This document shows positions 44,114 through 50,364 of a DNA stretch of 50,364 bases, one piece after another. Both the position numbers and the translations under genes were made by a program. Within the stretch, counting starts at the first letter, position 1; every line of letters starts with the position of its first letter. Below the pieces are notes generated by a model. The model worked only from the letters and a program-made list of their open reading frames with translations. It searched no databases and had not been told where the DNA came from. Source of the stretch: an uncultured Chitinophagales bacterium (lineage in GTDB: Bacteria > Bacteroidota > Bacteroidia > Chitinophagales > JAHDHT01); NCBI GenBank assembly GCA_938023075.1, contig CALHDG010000168.1, positions 1-50,364 of the forward strand, in the 5' to 3' direction.

Positions 44114-44152
44114 GAGAAGTCAGAGGTCAGAAACGAGAAGTCAGAGGCCAGA
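44114..44152 (+). repeat. Two 18-bp direct repeats
   Basis: GAGAAGTCAGAGGTCAGA (44114-44131), a 3-bp spacer, then GAGAAGTCAGAGGCCAGA (44135-44152). The words GAAGTCAGAGGTCAGA are, from memory, common short repeats in Bacteroidota intergenic DNA. Confidence 0.75.
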
Positions 44153-44213
44153 TTATAGTTATAGATTTGGAGAGACAAATCATTAATTTATTTCTTAGTA
44201 GATAAGATTTTTT

Positions 44214-44352
44214 TGAAGCGAAACGGCAAATCAATTTAGAAACGGGCTCCCCGCTATCCGTTCAAATGCTGCGGCTTAGGCTGCAAAAGCCAACGCTTCA
44301 GGCAGCATAACCACTGCTATCGGGGCTAGACTTCCGAGCTCAGTCGTCTTTA
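44214..44352 (-). repeat. Family C dispersed element, copy C3 (inverted relative to C2)
   Basis: Read on the minus strand: CTAGCCCCGATAGCAGTGGT, internal stem ATGCTGC (with GCAGCAT, plus-strand coordinates 44266-44272 and 44302-44308), GAACGGATAGCGGGGAG and GCCGTTTCGCTTC. The stem sequence differs from C1 and C2 but still pairs. Confidence 0.8.
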
Positions 44353-44375
44353 ACAACCTTATCAATACAATCGTT

Positions 44376-44543
44376 TTATACCAATTTGATTATAAAAAGT
44401 GACACTAAAATTTCGAATTTATTTTGGTGAGATTGAGGCAAAAAACGCAGGCATAGCCAGCGGCTACGGCGAGTATTTTTAACGAAAATATCGCCAACAA
44501 TAAAACGAAATTTGTGTTACATTTTATGGTCAATTTGGTATTA
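44376..44543 (+). repeat. Family A dispersed element, copy A3
   Basis: 168 bp from TTATACCAATTTGATTATAA to GGTCAATTTGGTATTA. Core CGCAGGCATAGCCAGCGGCT then ACGGCGAGTATTTTTAACG, with TAGCC/GGCTA hairpin and CGAAAATATCG. The terminal TTA is the stop codon (TAA) of the AAA/DUF4143 gene on the minus strand. It lies 23 bp from the end of copy C3. Confidence 0.88.
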
Positions 44544-45734
44544 TTGTAAAATATTTTCGGGCTTGGCACTCAACTCTTTTAAAAAATTCCATAAACTCAT
44601 TACCATAGTTTTATTTTTAGCGGGGTAAGTATCGGCGTGCGGCGTTAGTATATATTTTTTACTAATCCCTAAATCTTCACAGCCAATATGAAATCCTTTA
44701 GAAACTTTAGGCGCATTGCTAAACTTTATTTCAATGGCTACTAATGGTTGCTGTGCTTTCACCATAATTAAATCAATTTCTGTACCGTTATGAGTACCGT
44801 AAAAATGCAAATCAACATCTTCTGGTTTATGATATAAAATTTGCTCTATGGCATAACCCTCCCACGATGCACCAATAATAGGATGCGAAAGTAAATCTTC
44901 ATAACTATAAACGCGGCTGAAATAATGTAATATACCACTGTCTTTTATATAAATTTTGGGCGATTTGATTAAACGTTTTTTGGCATTAGTATGCCAAGGC
45001 AAAAGCTGGTATAATAAAAAGGTGCCTTCCAAATATTGCATATAATGTTTAATTACCGGTGCAGTTACCCCTAATGAACGAGATAAATTATTGGCATTTA
45101 AAAAAGCACCATGGTAATGGGCAAGCATAGTCCATAAGCGGCGCGATAAAACCGGATTAAAGGTTCTGTCGAACAAGATGTTTAAATCTCTTTCTACATA
45201 CGAGCGTATAAAATTGCTCATCCAATCTTTGGCTTCTGCTGCTTCATTGGCTAAAAAAGCTAAGGGGAAACCACCACGCAACCAATGATGTTCTAAGCTA
45301 AATTTTTGTTGAATTTCAGATAGGGTAAAGGGCGAAAGGTCCATATAACTAATACGACCGGCTAAGGTTTCTGAAATACCTTTTATTAATAATGGCGAAG
45401 CGGAGCCCAATAAAATAAATCGTCCTTTCTTTTTGTGCTGGTCAATTACACTGCGTAAACTATTGTATAATGCGGGATGGGTTTGGGCTTCATCAATAAT
45501 CACTAACTTATCTTTATGAAAATTTAAAAATGAAACCGGGCTGTCCATTATTTTGGCAACATCTTCCGGGTTTTCCATATCTAAGTATAAGTAGTTACGT
45601 TTAGCTTGCTTAGCGTATTGTAAAGCTAAGGTAGTTTTACCTACTTGTCTGGCACCTAATATAACGGCTGCCGGTGCATACGACAGCTTTTTTTTTAATA
45701 CTGTATAATAGCTCTTTCTTAGAATATCCACCAC
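44541..45734 (-). CDS. AAA ATPase with DUF4143 domain
   Basis: 397 residues from GTG (a second GTG is next). Walker A GARQVGKTT (27-35) and Walker B LVIIDEAQ (about 77-84) define the ATPase, with the GSASPLL sensor stretch. The C-terminal DUF4143 domain has a nuclease-like end (NGTEIDLIMVKAQQPLVAIE, IKFSN), the pattern of the E-x-K nuclease-like tail common to this family. The biological role of these ATPases is unclear; they are common in anaerobes and Bacteroidota, often as mobile accessory genes. The stop codon is contributed by repeat copy A3. Confidence 0.9.
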   Translation of the reverse strand: MVDILRKSYYTVLKKKLSYAPAAVILGARQVGKTTLALQYAKQAKRNYLYLDMENPEDVAKIMDSPVSFLNFHKDKLVIIDEAQTHPALYNSLRSVIDQHKKKGRFILLGSASPLLIKGISETLAGRISYMDLSPFTLSEIQQKFSLEHHWLRGGFPLAFLANEAAEAKDWMSNFIRSYVERDLNILFDRTFNPVLSRRLWTMLAHYHGAFLNANNLSRSLGVTAPVIKHYMQYLEGTFLLYQLLPWHTNAKKRLIKSPKIYIKDSGILHYFSRVYSYEDLLSHPIIGASWEGYAIEQILYHKPEDVDLHFYGTHNGTEIDLIMVKAQQPLVAIEIKFSNAPKVSKGFHIGCEDLGISKKYILTPHADTYPAKNKTMVMSLWNFLKELSAKPENILQ

Positions 45735-45735
45735 G

Positions 45736-45743
45736 CAAATTTA
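45736..45743 (-). promoter_or_regulatory. Putative -7 box of the AAA/DUF4143 gene
   Basis: TAAATTTG on the minus strand ends 1 bp before the GTG start, which would imply a leaderless transcript or a start further downstream. The motif is AT-rich and may be chance. Confidence 0.3.
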
Positions 45744-45800
45744 CCGCTTTTTAATGAAAAATGAAATTTTCACTATGTTTTTTCATTATAAAAATGTTTT

Positions 45801-45841
45801 AACCAAGAAATTTAATAGTTTAGCTATTAAATTTCTTGGTT
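45801..45841. repeat. Perfect 18-bp inverted repeat between divergent genes
   Basis: AACCAAGAAATTTAATAG (45801-45818), loop TTTAG, then CTATTAAATTTCTTGGTT (45824-45841), perfectly complementary. It lies between the divergent AAA ATPase and GT9 genes, 10 bp before the preferred GT9 start. No T-run follows on either side, so it is not a simple terminator. Confidence 0.85.
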
Positions 45842-45850
45842 ATTTGGCAG

Positions 45851-46903
45851 ATGACATATCATTACAAAAATATAAAAGTATTACTTTGCAAAAAAATAAA
45901 TTTGCGTAATACCAATAAAATACTGCTTATCCGGTTTAGCTCTATTGGCGATATTGTTTTAACAAGCCCTATAATCCGGTGCTTAAAAATGCAGTTACCT
46001 AATGCTGAAATCCATTTTCTTACCAAACATGCCTACAACAATATTTTAGTTGATAACCCATACATTACTAAGCTTCATTATTTAGAAAAGCCGTTAATTA
46101 GAACACTTCAAAAAATAAAAGCAGAACGGTTTGACCTAATTATTGATCTTCATAAAAATTTAAGAACTTATTTATTAACGGCTTTAATATCTGCAAAAAC
46201 TATTCGCTTTAACAAACTGAATATGGCAAAGTGGCTAATGGTTAATCTAAAAATAAATCGATTGCCACATAAACATTTAGTTGATCGTTATTTTGACAGG
46301 CTTAAATTGTTAAATGTTCAAAATGATGGACAAGGTTTAGATTTTTTTATTCACCCCCAAAATGAACTTAACTTGCCATTTAATAAAAAGCCCTATGTTG
46401 CCATTGCGGTAGGTGCAAAACATTATACCAAAACAATACCCATTCAACATTTATTTTCAATCATTTCTAAAATAAATTTTCCGGTAGTTTTATTAGGAGA
46501 TGCTAAAGATGATATAACCGCAAGTATCCTCAAAAATTATTTTAAAGATAAAGTTGAAAACTATTGTAATAAACTTAATTTACAACAAAGTGCTTTTTTA
46601 ATTAAACAAGCCAAAATAGTTTTAACGGGTGATACGGCTTTAATGCATATAGCTACTGCTTTTAACAAAACTCTATTTACCATATGGGGCAATACTGTAC
46701 CTCAATTTGGCATGTTTCCATATGTATTTCAAAGTGGAAAACAGAAAAACATAAATGAATTAAATATTTATGAAGATGCGAATCTTTCGTGCCGACCGTG
46801 CTCAAAAATTGGTTACCCGGCTTGCCCTAAAGATCACTTTAAATGCATGACAAACATTGATATAGATAAAATTGTTTATGATATTGGCATAAAATTTGGA
46901 TAA
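45851..46903 (+). CDS. Family 9 glycosyltransferase (LPS heptosyltransferase-like)
   Basis: 350 residues from the preferred ATG (MTYHYKNIKVLLCKK); a TTG 15 bp upstream lies inside the hairpin. Signatures of GT9: ILLIRFSSIGDIVLTSPII, FDLIIDLHKNLRT, VAIAVGAKHYTKTIP and LTGDTALMHIATAFNKTLFT. Such enzymes add heptose or related sugars to lipopolysaccharide core or similar acceptors. The C-terminal tail has several cysteines (NLSCRPCSKIGYPACPKDHF), as often seen in Bacteroidota GT9 proteins. The acceptor is not known. Confidence 0.9.
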   Translation: MTYHYKNIKVLLCKKINLRNTNKILLIRFSSIGDIVLTSPIIRCLKMQLPNAEIHFLTKHAYNNILVDNPYITKLHYLEKPLIRTLQKIKAERFDLIIDLHKNLRTYLLTALISAKTIRFNKLNMAKWLMVNLKINRLPHKHLVDRYFDRLKLLNVQNDGQGLDFFIHPQNELNLPFNKKPYVAIAVGAKHYTKTIPIQHLFSIISKINFPVVLLGDAKDDITASILKNYFKDKVENYCNKLNLQQSAFLIKQAKIVLTGDTALMHIATAFNKTLFTIWGNTVPQFGMFPYVFQSGKQKNINELNIYEDANLSCRPCSKIGYPACPKDHFKCMTNIDIDKIVYDIGIKFG

Positions 46904-47009
46904 TGAGGATAGACCTTATTACATTTTTCCAATGTAAATACATTAAAAACAAGTTTGATATTTTTAAGATTTTTAACATTGTTAAAATTAGAGATGAAAT
47001 CTATTCTGC

Positions 47010-47017
47010 TACCTTTG
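47010..47017 (+). promoter_or_regulatory. Putative -7 box of the 47-kb LRR gene
   Basis: TACCTTTG is a perfect TAnnTTTG, 76 bp before the ATG at 47094. Its presence inside the weak 64-codon frame 46903-47097 argues that this stretch is a promoter region and not a gene. Confidence 0.5.
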
Positions 47018-47093
47018 CCGCCGCTAAAAAAAACCTATTCATCAGTTCCCCCTTTTTATTACAAGTTTTTTTAATTTTTTCTTTTACAATATT

Positions 47094-48596
47094 ATGAAGT
47101 CTATTTTTAGTTTAATAGCATTGCTTATGCTATGTACCTGCCTAAATGCACAAAACTGCTCACAGGTAAAATTTTCTCAGCAATATCAGTTAAATGCTTT
47201 TTCACCAAGTTGTACTGTTGTTTATGGTGATCTCGAAATTACCGGTGAAGTACAAAATTTAACAGCCTTAAGTGCAGTTACTCAAATAAATGGAAGTTTA
47301 ATTATAGATAATGCCAAGCAGCTTGTTAGTTTAAGTGGTTTGCATAACTTAAAAAAGATAGAAGGAGATTTGATTTTAAAAGATAATCAAAAATTAACTT
47401 CATTACAATATCTATATAATTTAACTCATGTAAAAAACAGTATAGTTATTGAAAATAACAACGCTTTGCCTACACTAACAGGTTTAGATAAAGTGAAATT
47501 TACCAATGTTAAACAAGACATATCCATTTTGGCTAATAACAGTTTATATAGCCTGCAAGGCTTACAAGGCATAACATTAATTGACCATTTAGAGGTACTC
47601 AATAATTATGCTTTACTCGATTTTGCCGGTTTGTACAACTTAACTACTTTAAACTATTTAAGAGCAGAAGGTAATTATACCTTAAAAGATTTTAATGGAT
47701 TACAGAAGATAACTTCTATGCATTCTCTATATATTGAAAAAAATAGAAACTTAGTTTCGTTTAATGGTTTAAATAGCTTGAAAGCCATTCAAGGTTGGTT
47801 TGCAATTAATTCTAATAGTAATTTAAATAATTTTAAAGGTTTAGAAAGTTTGATAAAAATTGCCAGTTCTATGCAAATTACCAAAAATGTAAACTTAACC
47901 AGTTTACAAGGTTTAAACAATTTGCAGTCGGTTGGTTTAAATTTAAATATATCAAGTAATCGTTCTTTATTAAACCTACAAGGTTTAAATAAATTGCGAT
48001 ATATTAATGGAGATTTAATCATTTACAGCAATCAAAGTTTAGTAAACTTAAACAGCCTGTCAAAACTAAACTCCATTAATGGTGATTTAGTAGTCAACAG
48101 TAACATTGCGCTTACTAATTTATATGGTTTAGACAATATTGATGCTACTTCGGTTGATTTAATAGATATACAATTTAATAATTCGTTAAAGTTGTGTGGT
48201 ACCGAAATTATTTGTTCCTTTCTACGAGTTAAACCAACTAAAGCATTTATACATAAAAACGACGGTGGTTGTGATAATTATTCAGAAATTATAGCAGCCT
48301 GCAATGCCCCATTAAGTAGTTTTACACTATCGGGTAATGCGTTACGTACTTTTTTAGATCTTAATGTTTTAGTTTACTCCAATATTGCTCAACAAACACT
48401 TGATATTCAAATTGAATCTGGCAGTACAGGCATTAATAGTGTTGATTACTTACTGTTAAATGCAGACGGATACATCATGGCACGTGGTATTGTGCATGAA
48501 AGACAATCGGTAGATGTATCGGGTATTGCTAATAGTATGTTTTTTCTGTATATAAAAAAGGGAGATCAAATTGTTGTAAAACGTTTGATTTTATAG
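47094..48596 (+). CDS. Secreted leucine-rich receptor-L-like repeat protein
   Basis: 500 residues with signal peptide (MKSIFSLIALLMLCTCLNAQ). The body has about 13 units of 23-26 residues with the pattern LxSLxGLxNLxxIxGDLxI, xxNxxL, as in receptor-L/EGF-receptor-like leucine-rich proteins. A cysteine pair (KLCGTEIICSFL, then GGCDNY) closes the repeat domain, and the final 80 residues resemble a type A T9SS sorting domain (DYLLLNADGYIMARG, ending VVKRLIL), although diverged. Likely a surface adhesin or receptor. The ligand is unknown. Confidence 0.85.
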   Translation: MKSIFSLIALLMLCTCLNAQNCSQVKFSQQYQLNAFSPSCTVVYGDLEITGEVQNLTALSAVTQINGSLIIDNAKQLVSLSGLHNLKKIEGDLILKDNQKLTSLQYLYNLTHVKNSIVIENNNALPTLTGLDKVKFTNVKQDISILANNSLYSLQGLQGITLIDHLEVLNNYALLDFAGLYNLTTLNYLRAEGNYTLKDFNGLQKITSMHSLYIEKNRNLVSFNGLNSLKAIQGWFAINSNSNLNNFKGLESLIKIASSMQITKNVNLTSLQGLNNLQSVGLNLNISSNRSLLNLQGLNKLRYINGDLIIYSNQSLVNLNSLSKLNSINGDLVVNSNIALTNLYGLDNIDATSVDLIDIQFNNSLKLCGTEIICSFLRVKPTKAFIHKNDGGCDNYSEIIAACNAPLSSFTLSGNALRTFLDLNVLVYSNIAQQTLDIQIESGSTGINSVDYLLLNADGYIMARGIVHERQSVDVSGIANSMFFLYIKKGDQIVVKRLIL

Positions 48597-48618
48597 AAGT
48601 TTTCTGTTTTCATAAAAA

Positions 48619-48668
48619 AAAGTCTGTTCAATTTTTTGAAAATCTTGGCATAAAATTGAACTGACTTT
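48619..48668. repeat. Imperfect inverted repeat after the 47-kb LRR gene
   Basis: AAAGTCTGTTCAATTTT (48619-48635) and AAAATTGAACTGACTTT (48652-48668) pair over 17 bp with one mismatch and a 16-nt loop. Located 22 bp after the stop codon. It could act as a transcript end, though no T-run follows it on the plus strand. Confidence 0.65.
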
Positions 48669-48822
48669 AAATAGCACATTTTCGTAATTCAGAGTGTTAT
48701 TGTTTTTAGGGTTAAATAGCTGTTTGGTTGATTGATTTCGTGGTCAAATGAATAGTTTAGTTTTTCTAAGGTCGCACCAAATTTACTTGAAACTAGAAAT
48801 ACTGTTTAATCTGGTATTGATT

Positions 48823-48981
48823 AGTAAAGCGGAGAAAATAAATCTACTTTTTATGTCAAAGTCATTTTTTGATAGACGAGGCGAAAAACGTAGTCATAGT
48901 GGGGCTAAGACAGGGCTTTTCAACGAAGTATATCGAAAAATGGCAAAGACAGAAATGTAGATTTATTTTTGTAGCATTACT
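48823..48981 (+). repeat. Family B dispersed element, copy B4
   Basis: 159 bp with ends AGTAAAGC...AAATAAATCTAC and GTAGATTTATTT...GCATTACT. The inner TIR changes relative to copy B1 (TTTACC to TCTACT) are matched at the other end. Core CGAAAAACGTAGTCATAGTG then GGGCTAAGACAGGGC. Nearly identical over its first 110 bp to copy B5 at the end of the window. Confidence 0.87.
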
Positions 48982-49300
48982 TAAATAAACTTGTCCTTTT
49001 ATATTTTTCATTTTGAATAGGTTGGATAAAAAATAAACCATAGCAAAGCAATACCTAAAAATATAATTCTACCCAGAATCAATAATGTATTCAGACAGAT
49101 AGAAAAAACCTCAATTAAAAACATACATTACAGGAACTAGTATTCTAAACCGAAATCGCCTTGTTTAATGTAAGTTAGATTTTGAGGAGAGGTACAGTTG
49201 ATACGCTAAAAAACCATTATTTAAAAGTGTGTGGCTAATGTTCATGTTATAAGTTTCTATTTAGCAAATTGATAATGAAGAATTTTGATTTTAGTATTTT
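48982..49300. other. Intergenic region before the GT2 gene, nothing clear
   Basis: About 320 bp with no convincing gene or repeat. It contains only AT-rich sequence and the end of the GT2 gene on the minus strand. Confidence 0.4.
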
Positions 49301-49990
49301 TCACAAGTTTTTAAAAATCATCCATAAAATTTTATAACCTGCCAAAACCGTGCCTTTTATCGTTCCAGTTACTTTCGATTTGCCTATTCGCTGCCGGTAA
49401 TTGACGGGCACTTCAACTACTGTTAATTGTTGCTTGGCTGCTTTTACCTGCATCTCGCAAGTCCAGCCATAAGTTGTATCTTTCATGTTAAGAGCTAACA
49501 AGGCTTTCCAACTAACCGCCCTAAACGGACCTAAATCGGTAAACCGGTAATTATACAACAATCGAATTAGAGTAGTGGCTAACCAATTACCGAAAATTTG
49601 TTGGGGCATCATAGCACCCTTTTGGCGTTCACCCAACTCTCTAGAGCCAATCACCATATCTACACCATCATTTATTACTGGAGCAACTACTTTACCCATT
49701 TCTTCTGGATAGTCAGAATGGTCGCCATCTAAAAAAACAACAATATCAGGTGCAGTTGCCTTTTGTTGAATATGCGCCATGCCTTTTAAACAGGCATTTC
49801 CATAGCCTCGTTTTGGTTGATCGACAACCCTTGCACCAGCTTGCTCAGCTACTTTAACGGTGTTATCGGTAGAAGCATTATTCACAACAATTACTTCTCT
49901 AACACCAAGGAATTTAGGTATTTCTTCTACTACTTTCGCTATGGCATCTTGCTCATTATAGGCAGGAATTATTACATCTATTATAGTCAA
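49301..49990 (-). CDS. Family 2 glycosyltransferase (dolichyl/undecaprenyl-phosphate mannosyltransferase-like)
   Basis: 229 residues. GT-A fold: DVIIPAYNEQDAI (5-17), VVNNASTDNT (35-44), the metal-binding DGD (88-90), GSRELGERQKGAM and PVNYRQRIGKSK. This size and pattern match small soluble or peripheral GT2s that transfer a sugar to polyprenyl phosphate (DPM1-like). There is no membrane segment. No neighbour points to a specific acceptor. Confidence 0.9.
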   Translation of the reverse strand: MTIIDVIIPAYNEQDAIAKVVEEIPKFLGVREVIVVNNASTDNTVKVAEQAGARVVDQPKRGYGNACLKGMAHIQQKATAPDIVVFLDGDHSDYPEEMGKVVAPVINDGVDMVIGSRELGERQKGAMMPQQIFGNWLATTLIRLLYNYRFTDLGPFRAVSWKALLALNMKDTTYGWTCEMQVKAAKQQLTVVEVPVNYRQRIGKSKVTGTIKGTVLAGYKILWMIFKNL

Positions 49991-50011
49991 CTATTGGTAA
50001 ATATTAGTTGA

Positions 50012-50019
50012 CAAATGTA
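50012..50019 (-). promoter_or_regulatory. Putative -7 box of the GT2 gene
   Basis: TACATTTG on the minus strand is a perfect TAnnTTTG, 21 bp before the ATG. A TTTTTTATA stretch lies in the -33 region. Confidence 0.5.
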
Positions 50020-50055
50020 CCATATTAATATCCTATAAAAAACGAAAAGAGCAAA

Positions 50056-50136
50056 TTATCTTCTTTTTGCCAGATACCACATATTGGCAAGAAAGCCTAA
50101 AATAAATCCGACGATAAAACTAAAAATTAGTGGCAT
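50056..50136 (-). CDS. Putative 26-residue single-pass membrane microprotein
   Basis: A short frame encoding MPLIFSFIVGFILGFL then ANMWYLAKRR: one hydrophobic helix followed by a positively charged tail, the typical pattern of small membrane proteins with an inside C-terminus. It is too short to be found by usual length cut-offs. It starts 112 bp before repeat copy B5 and lies upstream of the GT2 gene on the same strand. No homologue is claimed; AT-rich sequence can give such frames by chance. Confidence 0.45.
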   Translation of the reverse strand: MPLIFSFIVGFILGFLANMWYLAKRR

Positions 50137-50247
50137 GTTTGTTTCAATTTTAAATTAATGAATGTAATAGTATTAACCCTATGCCTAACTATTTAGTTCC
50201 CTCACATTTTCTTGAATCGGCAAAATAATTTAATAGGATTTTATATT

Positions 50248-50364
50248 AGTAATGCGGAGAAAATAAATCTACTTTTTATTTCAAAGTCATTTTTTGATAG
50301 ACGAGGCGAAAAACGTAGTCATAGTGGGGCTAAGACGAGGCTTTTCAACGAAGTATATCGAAAA
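50248..50364 (+). repeat. Family B dispersed element, copy B5 (cut by window end)
   Basis: 117 bp, beginning AGTAATGCGGAG and AAATAAATCTAC. It matches copy B4 almost base for base and contains the core GTCATAGTGGGGCTAAGAC. The right end lies outside the window. Confidence 0.85.

Noticed and set aside
46903-47097. A 64-codon plus-strand frame overlapping the stop of GT9 and the start of the 47-kb LRR gene.
   Set aside because: It contains a perfect TACCTTTG -7 box and the AT-rich leader of the LRR gene; the translation has no recognisable features. More likely a promoter region than a gene.
10799-50364. Insertion sequence as the source of families A and B.
   Set aside because: No transposase frame is present in any copy or elsewhere in the window; non-autonomous mobility stays possible but is not shown.

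Overview
The window is AT-rich, densely coded DNA from a member of the Bacteroidota. Supporting signs are a type IX secretion (T9SS) style of secreted proteins (CHU_C and type A C-terminal sorting domains, a PorP/SprF-like protein), absence of obvious Shine-Dalgarno sites, -7 boxes of the TAnnTTTG type, ECF sigma factors paired with membrane anti-sigma candidates, and a Bacteroidota-style alpha-2-macroglobulin with a carboxypeptidase-D/plug insert. A Saprospirales- or Chitinophagales-like organism is my guess from protein style only. I see no rRNA, tRNA, CRISPR array, transposase or prophage.

Layout. 1-7.3 kb: the 3' end of a giant repeat adhesin, a PorP/SprF-like protein and an OmpA-family protein, a typical gliding/T9SS surface trio, closed by a clear terminator. 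7.4-9.4 kb: a two-gene restriction-modification module (beta-class DNA methyltransferase plus PD-(D/E)XK endonuclease) with an intergenic repeat at its end. 9.4-12.3 kb: RsmE, a DUF4159 protein, two small membrane proteins and DeoC. 12.3-14.0 kb: a CPBP protease and a lipoprotein. 14.7-20.6 kb: a very large alpha-2-macroglobulin interrupted by one in-frame TAA. 20.6-22.1 kb: an ECF sigma factor, a putative anti-sigma factor and a small membrane protein. 22.7-25.5 kb: a lipoprotein, RsmG, a sigma factor with a repetitive N-terminal extension, and a membrane glycosyltransferase. 25.7-37 kb: secreted proteins (LRR, cytochrome c-like, T9SS cargo) around a glycan synthase/GH26 pair. 37-41.4 kb: a methyltransferase, DnaB and a class II aldolase. 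42-46.9 kb: two sugar-nucleotide epimerases, an AAA/DUF4143 ATPase and a GT9. 47-50.4 kb: another secreted LRR protein and a GT2.

The most unusual content lies between the genes. At least four families of short (about 130-170 bp) dispersed elements recur (called A, B, C and D here). Family A (three copies) has terminal inverted repeats, and in all three copies its end supplies the TAA stop codon of the neighbouring gene, always in the same orientation relative to that gene. Families A and B have different ends but share a central core of about 65 bp whose hairpin keeps pairing while its sequence changes. Family C resembles a widespread Bacteroidota intergenic repeat, and two inverted copies flank the epimerase pair. 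Together they look like a structured, 3'-end-associated repeat system, possibly processed RNA or terminators, or non-autonomous mobile elements. No transposase in the window explains them.
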